From the NCBI GenBank assembly GCA_015478895.1, contig JADMKK010000001.1:1-49790 (forward strand): a DNA stretch of 49,790 nucleotides, written 5' to 3'. Below the pieces are notes generated by a model. It did not search any database, had not been told where the DNA came from, and saw nothing but the letters and a program-made list of their open reading frames with translations. Each line of letters begins with the position of its first letter. Position 1 is the first letter of the stretch. Shown piece after piece: positions 1-8,972 of the stretch. Origin of the DNA: Comamonas sp. (GTDB taxonomy: Bacteria > Pseudomonadota > Gammaproteobacteria > Burkholderiales > Burkholderiaceae_C). The translations under genes were made by a program, and so were the position numbers.

Positions 1-5
1 TAGAT

Positions 6-50
6 AGCTACCAGCCCTTGCTAGATAAGGGCTAGAGGCCAATTTCACTT
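6..50 (+). repeat. Dispersed intergenic repeat, copy 1
   Basis: This is the best-preserved copy of a short element found in several intergenic gaps of this window. It starts with agctacc, has a 7-bp stem (agccctt 13-19, aagggct 27-33) and continues ctagaggccaattt. It lies just past the etfB stop codon. The inverse complement closely matches the copy at 24722-24755. I recall similar elements as common between genes in Comamonadaceae; function is unknown. Confidence 0.6.
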
Positions 51-66
51 AAAACCAGGAAGAGGC

Positions 67-831
67 TTACAGCACCTTGGCTTCGTTTTTGAGCTTGTCG
101 ACCAGCGTTGCCACATCGGGCACTTTCACGCCAGCGCCGCGCTTAGCGGGCTCTGCCACCTTCAAAGTCTTGATGCGGGGAGCAACGTCCACGCCCAGAT
201 CTTCAGGCTTGACCACGTCCAGCTGCTTTTTCTTGGCCTTCATGATGTTGGGCAAGGTGACGTAGCGCGGCTCGTTCAGGCGCAGGTCGGTAGTGATGAT
301 GGCGGGCATCGACAGGCTCAGAGTTTCCAGACCACCGTCCACTTCACGCGTCACGTTGACCCGGGGCGCGTCAGCCTTGTCACCGACCAATTCCACCTTG
401 GAAGCAAACGTGGCCTGGGGCAGATCAGCCAAAGCAGCCAGCATCTGGCCGGTCTGGTTGTTGTCGCCGTCAATGGCTTGCTTGCCCAGAATGACCAAGC
501 CGGGCTGCTCTTTGTCGACCAGGGCCTTGAGCAGCTTGGCAATGGCCAGGGGCTGCAGCTCGGCATCGGTCTCGACCAGGATGGCGCGGTCAGCACCGAT
601 GGCCATGGAGGTGCGCAGTGTTTCCTGGCACTGAGTCACGCCGCAAGACACAGCGATCACTTCCGTGACCACGCCCTTTTCTTTGAGGCGAACGGCTTCT
701 TCGACAGCGATTTCGTCAAAGGGGTTCATGCTCATTTTGACGTTGGCAATGTCCACGCCTGTGCCGTCAGATTTGACGCGCACTTTGACGTTGTAGTCCA
801 CCACGCGCTTGACTGAAACCAATACTTTCAT
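67..831 (-). CDS. etfB: Electron transfer flavoprotein subunit beta
   Basis: This 254-residue protein has the expected length and the typical N-terminus of the ETF beta subunit ([14 protein letters not shown]), followed by the conserved [11 protein letters not shown] segment. In the cytoplasm EtfAB takes electrons from acyl-CoA dehydrogenases and passes them to ETF-ubiquinone oxidoreductase. The ATG at 831 follows AGGAAG at a good distance. It is the last gene seen in the minus-strand catabolic run, and etfA would be expected just beyond the left edge of the window. Its position next to two acyl-CoA dehydrogenase genes suggests it serves this pathway, although it may also be the general cellular ETF. 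Confidence 0.95.
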   Translation of the reverse strand: MKVLVSVKRVVDYNVKVRVKSDGTGVDIANVKMSMNPFDEIAVEEAVRLKEKGVVTEVIAVSCGVTQCQETLRTSMAIGADRAILVETDAELQPLAIAKLLKALVDKEQPGLVILGKQAIDGDNNQTGQMLAALADLPQATFASKVELVGDKADAPRVNVTREVDGGLETLSLSMPAIITTDLRLNEPRYVTLPNIMKAKKKQLDVVKPEDLGVDVAPRIKTLKVAEPAKRGAGVKVPDVATLVDKLKNEAKVL

Positions 832-848
832 AGCAATCTTCCTTTACT

Positions 849-874
849 GCAAAAGGGCTAGAGCCCTATTTGCC
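849..874 (+). repeat. Partial dispersed repeat / small palindrome
   Basis: The gap between etfB and the upstream gene contains agggct-ag-agccct (854-867) inside a context that resembles the ctagaggccaattt half of the repeat at 6-50. It may be a decayed copy of that element or only a short hairpin in the mRNA leader of etfB. Confidence 0.35.
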
Positions 875-917
875 TTGTATATGCAAAAGGCCACGCTGGG
901 TGGCCTTGTGTCAGTGT

Positions 918-1601
918 TTACGCCACGCGCTGCAGTGCGCTGGGTTCCTTTGCCTGCTCGGCACGCTGCTTGGCGACTTGCGCGCGGCGGGCAGGGACAT
1001 AGGCTTCTTGGCCCAGCGCTGCATGCAGTTCGGAGGTCACGTCAAAGTGCTCGGCCAGTCCAGTGCGTTCCAGCAAAGAGATGGGGCCTTCGGGGTAGCC
1101 CAGACCCAGGCACAAGGTCTTGTCCATGTCGTCGGCAGAAGCCAGTTTCTCGTCCAGACGGCGCAGTGCAGCGTTCAGATACGGGCGCACCAGACGGTTG
1201 ACGATGCGGCCCGGGAAGTCGTTGCACACGGCCACTTTGAAGCCCGCGGCTTCAAAAGCTGTCTTGGCAGCGGCCAGCGCATCAGCAGAAGTCTGCGGCT
1301 GCTTGACCAGCTCGATCAGGTTCGAAGGGTCGGCCTTGCCCATGCGAAAACGTGCAAAACCGACCACGTTAGAGCCCTCTTGACCACGGCCCTCGCCGGT
1401 GTGTACGCCCAGGCATTCATTGCCCAGCTCAATAGCGACAAAGCTGCGGCTGTCTACATTGCCAGCCTTGACGAAGGCAGTGCCCGCATCAGCACCAATC
1501 AAAACCAGACCTTGGCCTTTGGCCACTGCTTGCTGCGTGAACGCGTGGTCTGCAGGGAAAGAGTGGCTGGTGCCTGCGCGGATGATTTCGTAGCTGCTCA
1601 T
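918..1601 (-). CDS. Truncated 3-hydroxyacyl-CoA dehydrogenase-like protein (lacks NAD-binding motif)
   Basis: The 227-residue protein resembles the second half of 3-hydroxyacyl-CoA dehydrogenases. It keeps the LIELVK segment (the family's catalytic Glu region), the DFPGRIVNRL motif with the conserved Asn, and the LGYPEGPISLLERTG motif of the C-terminal domain. The first ~90 residues contain no GxGxxG dinucleotide-binding loop. The ATG at 1601 is chosen because GGAG lies about 9 nt upstream and only 4 bp separate it from the stop of the full-length dehydrogenase gene. Known family members need the Rossmann domain for NAD, so this protein is probably not a dehydrogenase alone. It may be a partner subunit of its neighbour, which is inference. 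Confidence 0.8.
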   Translation of the reverse strand: MSSYEIIRAGTSHSFPADHAFTQQAVAKGQGLVLIGADAGTAFVKAGNVDSRSFVAIELGNECLGVHTGEGRGQEGSNVVGFARFRMGKADPSNLIELVKQPQTSADALAAAKTAFEAAGFKVAVCNDFPGRIVNRLVRPYLNAALRRLDEKLASADDMDKTLCLGLGYPEGPISLLERTGLAEHFDVTSELHAALGQEAYVPARRAQVAKQRAEQAKEPSALQRVA

Positions 1602-1605
1602 GGTT

Positions 1606-2481
1606 TTACGCTCCATACATCTTGTTGTCGGCATAGGTATGAAAGCCCTTGCCGGTTTTCTTGCCCAGCCAGCCTGCGGCGATCATGCGGCGCACCAGTG
1701 GTGGGCATGTGGCGCGCGGTTCGTTGGTGACGCCGTGCATGGCTTCGCACAGCAGCTTTTGCGTATCCATGCCTACCAAATCCAGCAGCTCCAGCGGCCC
1801 CATGGCGTAGCCCATGCCGGTCTTGATGGCCAAGTCGATGTCGGCAGCGTCGGCCACGCCCTGCTCTACCAAGCGGATCGCGTCGTTGTTAAACGGGATC
1901 AGGAAGTAGTTCAGGATGAAACCGGGGGTGTCTTGCGTGCGCACAGGTTTTTGCCCCATGGCTTCGCACACCGCCCATGCCTTGGCAAAGGTGTCGTCAC
2001 TGGTGGTCAGGCCTTGCGACATTTCCACCAGCTTCATCAGCTGCGCGGGCAGGCAAAAGTGCATGCCGACAAAGCGGTCGGGGCGGCCACAGCCACCGGC
2101 GATTTCGGTGATGCTGATGGTGGAGGTGTTGCTGGCAAAAATGGTGTGCTCAGGGCACACAGCATGGAGCTTGCTGAACAGATCGTGCTTGGCGGGCAGG
2201 CTCTCGAAGATGGCTTCGATGACCAGGTCGCAGTCGGCCATGTCGTTCAGATCGCTGGTGCCTTGCCAGGCATTCATGATCTCGGGCAGTTTCTCGGCGG
2301 CCAGCTTGCCGCGCTCCACGCTCTTGCGCAAGAAGCCTTCGGTCTGCTGGCGGGCGCGTTCGACCGATGCGGGGTTCAGGTCAAATACTTTGGTGCGAAA
2401 GCCTGCACGCGCACAGACGATGGCAATGCCTGCGCCCATGGTTCCGGCACCGGCGATGCCAATGGTTTTGATCTCACTCAT
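1606..2481 (-). CDS. 3-hydroxyacyl-CoA dehydrogenase (hydroxybutyryl-CoA dehydrogenase type)
   Basis: This 291-residue protein oxidises a 3-hydroxyacyl-CoA to the 3-oxoacyl-CoA with NAD. The dinucleotide loop GAGTMG is at residues 11-16. The catalytic set expected for the family is visible as Ser117, His141, Glu153 and Asn191. One oddity is Leu144 in the HFCLP motif, where most members have Asn (HFFNP), next to the catalytic His. The C-terminal 3HCDH domain ends with the normal GWLGKKTGKGF motif. The gene sits between an acyl-CoA dehydrogenase gene and the truncated paralogue and is surely co-transcribed with them. The natural substrate is unknown. Confidence 0.92.
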   Translation of the reverse strand: MSEIKTIGIAGAGTMGAGIAIVCARAGFRTKVFDLNPASVERARQQTEGFLRKSVERGKLAAEKLPEIMNAWQGTSDLNDMADCDLVIEAIFESLPAKHDLFSKLHAVCPEHTIFASNTSTISITEIAGGCGRPDRFVGMHFCLPAQLMKLVEMSQGLTTSDDTFAKAWAVCEAMGQKPVRTQDTPGFILNYFLIPFNNDAIRLVEQGVADAADIDLAIKTGMGYAMGPLELLDLVGMDTQKLLCEAMHGVTNEPRATCPPLVRRMIAAGWLGKKTGKGFHTYADNKMYGA

Positions 2482-2506
2482 GGTGATGTCTCCTAATGTT
2501 GGTGTC

Positions 2507-3673
2507 TTAGCGCTGCAGGAAGCTGCGGCCGATGAGCTGGCGGTGCACCTGGTTGGTGCCCTCCCAGATCTGGGTGATCTTGGCGTCGCGCATCAGGCGC
2601 TCCATGCGGAAGTCTTTGCAGTAGCCATAGCCGCCCAGCAGTTGCACGCCGTCGGTGGTCACGCGCATGGCCAGATCCGTGGCGCGCATCTTGAGCAGCG
2701 AGGCATCAATGCCAAAATCTTTGGCGCCTTCGTCAATGCGGCCAGCGAGTTGCCACAGGAAGCTTTCGACCAAGGCCATCTCGGAGGCCAGATCCGCCAG
2801 CATGAACTGGATGCCCTGGAACTCCAGAATGCGTTTACCGGACTGGCGGCGCTCGTTGATATAGGCCACCGAGTCTTCAAACGCAGCGCGGGCAATGCCC
2901 AAGGCATGCGCGGCCACGCTGGGGCGCGACTTGTTGAGCGATGCAAACAAAATCTTCAAGCCATCCCCGGGGTTGCCCAGCAAGTTGGCACGCGGCACGC
3001 GGCAGTTGTCAAAGGCCAAGGTGGCGGTGCTCGATGCGCGGTGGCCCATCTTGTCTTCCAGGCGCACCACGGACAGGCCCGGCGTGCCCTTCTCCAAAAT
3101 CAGCACCGAAATCGCCTCCTTGGCGTTGGCAATGCCTTCCCACTTGCCAAACAGCAGGTACAGATCGGCCACATCACCGTTGGTGATAAAGGTCTTGCTG
3201 CCGTTGATGACGATCTCGTCACCCTCTTCACGGAAGGTCGTACGCATGCCCGTGGCGTCCGAGCCAGCGCCGGGCTCGGTAATCGCCAGCGCACCCAGAC
3301 CGCCGTCAGCAATGCGCGGCAGCAGGCGCTGCTTTTGCTCTTCGTTACCCCAGTCAATCAGCGGCTTCATGCCGTGGTAATTGGTGGCCCAGACAATGCC
3401 GGTGGCCGCACAAGCCTTGCTGATTTCACGGGCGCAGGCCAGATAGGCCGTGTACGACATCTGCGCGCCGCCGTATGCCTCGGGAATGAACATGGCATTC
3501 AAGCCCAGTTCATTGATGGCCTTGACGTTGTCCCAAGGGAACTCTGCCGTGCGATCGTAGTGCTCGGCCTTGGGGGCAATCTGGTCTTGGCACAGGGCTT
3601 TGACGCTGTCGAGCAGCATGCGCTCTTCGTCGTTGAGCGCAATGCGTTCGTCCATGCTTTGCAAAATATTCAT
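2507..3673 (-). CDS. Acyl-CoA dehydrogenase, short/medium-chain type
   Basis: The 388-residue flavoprotein carries both family signatures: AITEPGAGSDATGM in the N-terminal half and QLLGGYGYCKDFRMER near the C-terminus. The catalytic base is visible as Glu371 in QIWEGTNQ, the position used by short- and medium-chain acyl-CoA dehydrogenases. It would introduce an alpha,beta double bond into an acyl-CoA and pass electrons to ETF, whose beta subunit is encoded in the same run. The start at 3673 follows GGGGAG. A second dehydrogenase of a different active-site type is encoded at 11811-13016. Confidence 0.94.
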   Translation of the reverse strand: MNILQSMDERIALNDEERMLLDSVKALCQDQIAPKAEHYDRTAEFPWDNVKAINELGLNAMFIPEAYGGAQMSYTAYLACAREISKACAATGIVWATNYHGMKPLIDWGNEEQKQRLLPRIADGGLGALAITEPGAGSDATGMRTTFREEGDEIVINGSKTFITNGDVADLYLLFGKWEGIANAKEAISVLILEKGTPGLSVVRLEDKMGHRASSTATLAFDNCRVPRANLLGNPGDGLKILFASLNKSRPSVAAHALGIARAAFEDSVAYINERRQSGKRILEFQGIQFMLADLASEMALVESFLWQLAGRIDEGAKDFGIDASLLKMRATDLAMRVTTDGVQLLGGYGYCKDFRMERLMRDAKITQIWEGTNQVHRQLIGRSFLQR

Positions 3674-3685
3674 AGCTGACTCCCC

Positions 3686-4432
3686 TTAGTGCGCAATGCT
3701 TTGACCGCCATCGATATAGATGGTCTCGCCGCTGAGGAAGGCACCTGCCGGGCCAAACATGCTCGCCACCAGTGCGCCGACATCCTTGGACTTGCCGGGC
3801 ATGCCGCCGGGAATGCGCTTGGCCAGGTACTGGCGCAGCGGGCTGTCTTCGCCCATGGCATCGGCATTCAGATCGGTTTCGATATAGCCGGGGGCTACGT
3901 TCATCACGCGGATGCCTTTGTTGCCCCACTCGGCAGCCAGACAACGGGTAATCGCACCCACCGCCGCTTTGCTGGCGCAATACGCCACATTGCGTTTGAC
4001 GCCCAGCTTTTCAAAGAAGGAGCCAATGTTGACAATCATCCCGCCCTGGTTTTCCAGCAGGTAGGGGTAGGCAGTTTGGCAAGCGGTGAGCACCGAGGTG
4101 GCATTCATATCCATCATCAGTTGCCACTGATCCAGCGGCAATGTGGCAGACGGTCCATCCACGTGCAGGCCCGCGTTGTTGACCAAGCCTTTGATCTGCC
4201 AGCCATCGTCCTTGAGTTGTTTCAAGGCTTGCGCCATGGTCTCAGGCTGGGACACATCGGCGCGCCCTGCCAGCAGGCGGGCATCCACTTCGGGGCTGAT
4301 GCCTTCGATCTTGGGCACCGTGCCCGAGCGTGAAAGGCAAGCCACGTAGTTGCCTTGTTCAGCCAGTGCCACAGCGATGGAGGCCCCAATGCCTTTGCTC
4401 GCGCCCGTCACCACAATACAAGTTTTGCTCAT
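3686..4432 (-). CDS. Short-chain dehydrogenase/reductase
   Basis: This is a classical SDR of 248 residues. It has the cofactor motif TGASKGIG at residues 9-16, NNAG at 85-88, Ser138 and the catalytic YxxxK pair Tyr151/Lys155. It ends with the usual GAFLSGETIYIDGGQ segment. Such enzymes interconvert hydroxyl and keto groups; in this acyl-CoA locus a 3-hydroxyacyl-CoA or ring-hydroxyl oxidation is likely, but the substrate cannot be read from sequence. GGAGA precedes the ATG at 4432, and the gene is spaced 12 bp from the acyl-CoA dehydrogenase that follows. Confidence 0.93.
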   Translation of the reverse strand: MSKTCIVVTGASKGIGASIAVALAEQGNYVACLSRSGTVPKIEGISPEVDARLLAGRADVSQPETMAQALKQLKDDGWQIKGLVNNAGLHVDGPSATLPLDQWQLMMDMNATSVLTACQTAYPYLLENQGGMIVNIGSFFEKLGVKRNVAYCASKAAVGAITRCLAAEWGNKGIRVMNVAPGYIETDLNADAMGEDSPLRQYLAKRIPGGMPGKSKDVGALVASMFGPAGAFLSGETIYIDGGQSIAH

Positions 4433-4455
4433 TGTGTTGTCTCCCTGTTCTGTGC

Positions 4456-5220
4456 TTATTGGTCTTTGAATGCAGCGGGGCGTTTGTCGACAAACGCCTG
4501 CATGCCCTCTTCCGCATCGGCCGTGCGATAGGCCAGCGTGGACAAATCAGCCTCCAGACGCAGGCCTTCATACATCGACAGATCCGCCGCACGCAGCACA
4601 GCGTCACGGGCAAACTGCAGCGCGCGCAGGCTGTGGGCTGTGAACTCGCGGGCATAGGCCTTGCCAGCCTCCACCGCAGGGCCTTCGACGATGCGGTTCA
4701 CCAGCCCTATCGCGAGTGCTTCTTCGGCCTTGACCACACGACCGGTCATGACCAACTCCAGCGCCCGCCCCGTCCCCACCAGGCGTGGCAGACGCTGGGT
4801 TCCGCCATAACCGGGAATCAGACCCAGCTTCACTTCAGGAAGGCCGAACTTGGCATTGGGCAATGCCAAACGCAATGTGCACGCCAGTGCCAGCTCGCAG
4901 CCGCCACCAAACGCAAAACCATTGACCACAGCAATCGAAGGAATGCTCAAACGATCCAGCTGTGCGAACACGGCCTGGCCCAGCTCCGCGCCTTCGCGCT
5001 GGTCCTTGAGGTTGCGTTGCTGCAACTCTTTGATATCAGCACCGGCGCAAAACGATTTCTCGCCTTCGCCCGTAATAACCAGCGCGCGAGCGTTGGAGCG
5101 GCCCGCTTCAGTGATGGCCTTGCCGATATCTTCAATCAGCGAAAAGCTCAGCGCATTCAGTGCCTGCGGACGACGAATCGTCAGCACCGCAAATTCTTCG
5201 TCGTATTTCAGTTCAATCAT
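4456..5220 (-). CDS. Enoyl-CoA hydratase (crotonase family, both catalytic Glu present)
   Basis: The 254-residue protein has a complete crotonase active site: Glu109 in GGGCELALAC and Glu129 in LPEVKLGLIPGYGGTQ, matching the two Glu residues that add water across 2-enoyl-CoA. The oxyanion-hole segment FCAGADI is at residues 58-64. The start at 5220 is preferred over a more upstream in-frame codon because it overlaps the stop of the acyl-CoA ligase gene as ATGA, a typical sign of translational coupling. It contrasts with the other crotonase of the locus (6935-7717), which lacks both Glu residues. Confidence 0.93.
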   Translation of the reverse strand: MIELKYDEEFAVLTIRRPQALNALSFSLIEDIGKAITEAGRSNARALVITGEGEKSFCAGADIKELQQRNLKDQREGAELGQAVFAQLDRLSIPSIAVVNGFAFGGGCELALACTLRLALPNAKFGLPEVKLGLIPGYGGTQRLPRLVGTGRALELVMTGRVVKAEEALAIGLVNRIVEGPAVEAGKAYAREFTAHSLRALQFARDAVLRAADLSMYEGLRLEADLSTLAYRTADAEEGMQAFVDKRPAAFKDQ

Positions 5221-6899
5221 GCAACCACCTCTGGGGCGCGATAGCGCACAGGCTGGGGTTGAATGCGGCCAGACTTGACCCATTCAATCAGTTCACGTTT
5301 CAGGATTTTTCCGCTGGGGGTTAGCGGAAACTCGGGCAGCACGATGTAGAACTCGGGCATGTCAAATTTGGACAAGCCTTCTTGCGCCAAGTGCTGCAGC
5401 ATGTCCTGTGCTTCAGGTGCGCTGTCTGGCGCAATCAATGCCAGGCACACCTTTTCGCCCAGCCGCTCATCGGGCACACCAAACGCAGCGGCCTTCTTGA
5501 CTGCCGGATGACGGTGGGCGTATTCCTCGATATGGGCGGGATGGATGTTGTGACCACCGCGAATGATCAAATCCTTCTTGCGGCCCACAATTTCCAGATT
5601 GCCCTTCGCATCAAAGCGGCCCAGATCACCACTCATGAACCAGCCACCCGCGTTGAAGGAGCTTTCCGTGGCGGTCTGGTTGTTGAAGTAACCCAGCATC
5701 AGCAAGCCACCGCGACCACCAATTTCGCCCACTTCGCCTTGCGGCACTTCATGGTCAGGGTGCTCTTGGTCAAACAGGCGTACTTCATAGCCGTGGCAGT
5801 GCTTGCCGCAAGTGCTGGTGATGACTTCCACAGCGTCATGGGGCAAGGTGTACTGGTGCGAGCCACATTCGGTCATGCCATACACATTTTGCGGTGTAGC
5901 CCCGAGCGCCAGCAAACGGCCTGCGGTTTCGGTGGGGATGGGCGCTCCAGCCATATAGAACACACGCACTTCGCCCAAACGGGTCAACGCATGCTTGTCC
6001 ACTTCCTGAATCAGATCCATGGCATGCGTAGGCACACCCATGACATAGGTGGCTTTGGTTTGCAATAACCAGTCCAGTGCAGGCACGCCAGCGGTGCCAT
6101 CAAACATCACCAGCTCACAGCCCGTGACCAGCACTTGCTCCAAAGCGACCGTGCCAATGTGGTGGCTCATGGGGCTCAGCGTCAGCAGAACCGTGTCCGT
6201 GTCTTGATTCCAGTCCTTGGACAGCGAACGTCCATTGGCCAGCAAAGTGTTGTCACTGTGCATGACGCCCTTGGGCGCGCCAGTGGTACCACTGGTAAAG
6301 GCCAGATACACCACTTGATCTGGATTAGTACTGGCGGCAGGCAAATCTGCCAGCGATACCTGACCGGGTTGTGGCATGGCCACCGTACCTGCGGGCAAGG
6401 TGTCATTGCAGACATTGAGTGCAGGCAATGCGAACAAACGCTTCACATGCCCCAATGTCTGCGCCTGTGTAAATACGTCCTGCAGCTTGGCATCAGCACC
6501 CCAGCCGGTCTGGGCAAACAGTGCTTTGCAGTCAATGCGCTGCAGCAGCGTCAGGATTTCAGCGACGGTGTAGTTCTGGTGCAACGATGGGTTGCACACA
6601 TAACCGTTGCGTGAGCACGCCAGTTGAATGACCACGTTTTCCAGGCGGTTGGGCAGCCATACGGCGACACGGTCACCGGCGCGCAATCCACTGGCGTGCA
6701 GCGCAGCGGCTACGGCATCCACCCACTGCACCAGTTGCAACCATGTCAGGCGGCGCTGGCTGTCCCGGACTGCAAAGGCATTGCCGCGTTCGCTGGCATG
6801 CTTGCGGGCCAAGCCGTACATGGTGTCGCTTTGCCATACACCCTGCTCGTAGCGTGCCTGAGCAAGTGCAGGGTTATGCAATGTCAGTAGTTGGGACAT
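5217..6899 (-). CDS. AMP-forming acyl-CoA synthetase/ligase
   Basis: The 560-residue enzyme belongs to the ANL adenylate-forming family. It shows the phosphate-binding loop FTSGTTGAPKG, the YGMTE motif, GDLGRFDAKG with the conserved Asp, the hinge GRKKDLIIRGG and the C-terminal catalytic-Lys motif PSGKILKRE. It would activate a free carboxylic acid to its CoA thioester through an acyl-adenylate, and could start the pathway. The ATG at 6899 follows AGGAGG by 6 nt. The presence of a ligase in addition to two CoA-transferases suggests more than one carboxylate is activated during breakdown. Confidence 0.94.
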   Translation of the reverse strand: MSQLLTLHNPALAQARYEQGVWQSDTMYGLARKHASERGNAFAVRDSQRRLTWLQLVQWVDAVAAALHASGLRAGDRVAVWLPNRLENVVIQLACSRNGYVCNPSLHQNYTVAEILTLLQRIDCKALFAQTGWGADAKLQDVFTQAQTLGHVKRLFALPALNVCNDTLPAGTVAMPQPGQVSLADLPAASTNPDQVVYLAFTSGTTGAPKGVMHSDNTLLANGRSLSKDWNQDTDTVLLTLSPMSHHIGTVALEQVLVTGCELVMFDGTAGVPALDWLLQTKATYVMGVPTHAMDLIQEVDKHALTRLGEVRVFYMAGAPIPTETAGRLLALGATPQNVYGMTECGSHQYTLPHDAVEVITSTCGKHCHGYEVRLFDQEHPDHEVPQGEVGEIGGRGGLLMLGYFNNQTATESSFNAGGWFMSGDLGRFDAKGNLEIVGRKKDLIIRGGHNIHPAHIEEYAHRHPAVKKAAAFGVPDERLGEKVCLALIAPDSAPEAQDMLQHLAQEGLSKFDMPEFYIVLPEFPLTPSGKILKRELIEWVKSGRIQPQPVRYRAPEVVA

Positions 6900-6934
6900 C
6901 ACGGACCTCCTCGTTGTCGATCTATGAAAGAGGC

Positions 6935-7717
6935 TTATTGGCCGAACTTGCTGCCATCAGGACTGCGGCGTTCTGCAAAAGAAGCGGCCAGCTCGTGGTG
7001 CTCTTCGGTTTCCAGATAGCCGCGCAGCAACAAGTCATGGGCCATCCGGGACAGGCCTGCAACACCACCGTGGCGGGCATTGAACGCACCCTTGATCGAA
7101 GCCAGCGCAAAGGAGCCACGGTCGGCGATTTCCAGTGCGAACTTCTTGGTGGCTTCTGCCAGTTGGTCATCAGGCACTACGCGGTTGATGAGGCCCCATT
7201 CTTTGGCTTCTGCGGCCGACAGCTTCGGATTGGCATACCACATCTCCTTGGCACGTTTTTTACCCACCAAGTCTTCCAGGTACCAGGTGCCGTAGCCAGC
7301 GTCAAAGCTGCCCATCATGGGGCCGACCTGGCGGAACACCGCGCTTTCCTTGGCAATGGTCACATCGCACACCATCTGCAGCACGTTGCCGCCGCCTACG
7401 GCAAAACCGTTCACGCAGGCAATCACGGGCTTTTGCAGCTTGTCGATGGACTCGTACATCTCCAGTGTGGGCAGCACACCCGCATACAGCAGCGTGTCTT
7501 CCATGCCTTCCTTGCGGCCACCGATACAGAAGAACTTGTCGCCCGCACCTGTCAGCACCACCACACGGGTACGTGTTTCGCGGCGGATTTCGTTGATGCA
7601 GTCGCGGATTTCATGGCACATCTTGGCCGTGAACATATTGCCGTCTTGCGGACGATTCAAAGTGATGGTCGCAATGGGGCCGTCTTCGCTATAGATGATT
7701 TCGTCAAATTGCTGCAT
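6935..7717 (-). CDS. Crotonase-family hydrolase, BadI/MenB-like
   Basis: This 260-residue crotonase departs from hydratases at both catalytic positions: Val112 and Pro133 stand where hydratases have Glu. Instead it has the GPMMGSFDAGYGTWYL segment (Asp139), close to that of MenB (naphthoyl-CoA synthase) and BadI (2-ketocyclohexanecarboxyl-CoA hydrolase), which make or break a C-C bond through an enolate. The oxyanion-hole region reads FFCIGGRKEG. In a catabolic locus, hydrolytic opening of a cyclic beta-keto acyl-CoA is more likely than ring closure, since no other menaquinone gene is near. This functional reading is inference; family membership is well supported. AAGGAG precedes the ATG. Confidence 0.85.
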   Translation of the reverse strand: MQQFDEIIYSEDGPIATITLNRPQDGNMFTAKMCHEIRDCINEIRRETRTRVVVLTGAGDKFFCIGGRKEGMEDTLLYAGVLPTLEMYESIDKLQKPVIACVNGFAVGGGNVLQMVCDVTIAKESAVFRQVGPMMGSFDAGYGTWYLEDLVGKKRAKEMWYANPKLSAAEAKEWGLINRVVPDDQLAEATKKFALEIADRGSFALASIKGAFNARHGGVAGLSRMAHDLLLRGYLETEEHHELAASFAERRSPDGSKFGQ

Positions 7718-7727
7718 GAATGTCTCC

Positions 7728-8972
7728 TTAAATAATGGCTTGTGCGCGAAGCTGGGTCATGGCGGACTCGTCCAGTGCGAGCCAATCTTGTAAAACGGTC
7801 TGGGTGTCTGCGCCCAACTTGGGTGGTGGTACTTGTGTGCCTTCGGTCTGGCCATCAAAGCGGATGCCCAGCCCGACTTGCGGGATGTCACCATCCGGGC
7901 CCTTTGTGCGGTAGATAAAGCCTGCTTGCTGCAGCGCTTTGTCGCGGGCCAGTTCGTCCAGGCGCTGAATAGGGCCTGCCGGTACACGGGCCTTGGTAAA
8001 CATTTCCAGCCATTCAGCGCGTGGCTTGGTCAACAGCACTTTGGCGATCATGTCGACCAGCTCAGGGCGGGCTTGGCGGCGTTGAGCATTGCTGGCGTAA
8101 GCAGGGTTGTGTGCCACCTCAGACTGGCCCACGGTGTCCCAGAAACGCTGCCAGATGGCGTCGTTGCCCAAGCCCAGCGTCATCGGGTCATCGGCCGTTT
8201 CAAACACTTGGTAGATGGCAATTACGCTGTCACGGCCACCCGAGCGGCGGTACATTTCTCCCGAGCCCAGGTGCGGCATCAAACGGGGCGATATGAAACG
8301 CGACATCGACTCGACCATGGAGATATCGATGCTGCAGCCCACGCCATCACGCTGGCGGCGGTACAGCGCAGCGAGCACCGCCATGGCAGCGTCGTGTCCA
8401 GACAGCAAGTCTGCGGCGGGAGTGCCTACCTTTTGCGGGCCGTTTTCCAGCTCACCCGTCAAATCCATCACGCCTGAGTAGCCTTCGGCAATCAGGTCGT
8501 AGCAAGGCATGTCGGCGCGATCGCCCTGCAAACCGAAACCTGTGAGTGACAGATGAATCAGCTGGGGATTAATGGCCCGCAGCGTCGCGGCATCCACGCC
8601 CAGCTTGCGCTGACCGCGGGCCACCAGATTCAGCAAAATGACATCGCACTGGGCCACCAGTTGCTCCAGCACGGCCTTGCCTTCAGGCTTGCTGAAATCC
8701 AGCGTCATGCTCTGCTTGCCACGGTTCACGGCCATGAACCACAGCGACTCACCATGCAGGAAGGGAGGCCCCCAGGCCCGCGCATCGTCCCCACCTTTGG
8801 GCTTTTCCACTTTGAGTACGGTAGCGCCCATGTCTGCCAGCAACTGACCGGCATAGGGACCAGCGATCGACGTGGTCAGGTCCAGCACTTTTACCCCCGT
8901 CAAAAAATTCAGGCTGGGTGCGTTGCGCAGGGGTAAATCGTTCAGCGGGGATTCCAATGGGATCTGTGACAT
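7728..8972 (-). CDS. Family III CoA-transferase (CaiB/BaiF), catalytic Asp present
   Basis: The 414-residue protein shows the CaiB/BaiF pattern: SIAGPYAGQLLADMGATVLKVE near the N-terminus, NRGKQSMTLD, then CYDLIAEGYSG, where Asp159 aligns with the Asp that forms the acyl-anhydride intermediate in formyl-CoA transferase. It would move CoA between carboxylic acids in the cytoplasm. A paralogue at 13056-14303 in the same run lacks this Asp. Some aromatic and succinate-type CoA-transferases are built of two such subunits, so a heteromer is possible. Start 8972 has only a moderate ribosome-binding site. Confidence 0.92.
   Translation of the reverse strand: MSQIPLESPLNDLPLRNAPSLNFLTGVKVLDLTTSIAGPYAGQLLADMGATVLKVEKPKGGDDARAWGPPFLHGESLWFMAVNRGKQSMTLDFSKPEGKAVLEQLVAQCDVILLNLVARGQRKLGVDAATLRAINPQLIHLSLTGFGLQGDRADMPCYDLIAEGYSGVMDLTGELENGPQKVGTPAADLLSGHDAAMAVLAALYRRQRDGVGCSIDISMVESMSRFISPRLMPHLGSGEMYRRSGGRDSVIAIYQVFETADDPMTLGLGNDAIWQRFWDTVGQSEVAHNPAYASNAQRRQARPELVDMIAKVLLTKPRAEWLEMFTKARVPAGPIQRLDELARDKALQQAGFIYRTKGPDGDIPQVGLGIRFDGQTEGTQVPPPKLGADTQTVLQDWLALDESAMTQLRAQAII

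Noticed and set aside
1600-3679. Long open frames on the plus strand opposite the dehydrogenase genes (up to 587 codons)
   Set aside because: They are antisense to well-supported genes, have no recognisable domains and arise from the third-position GC bias of the real genes.
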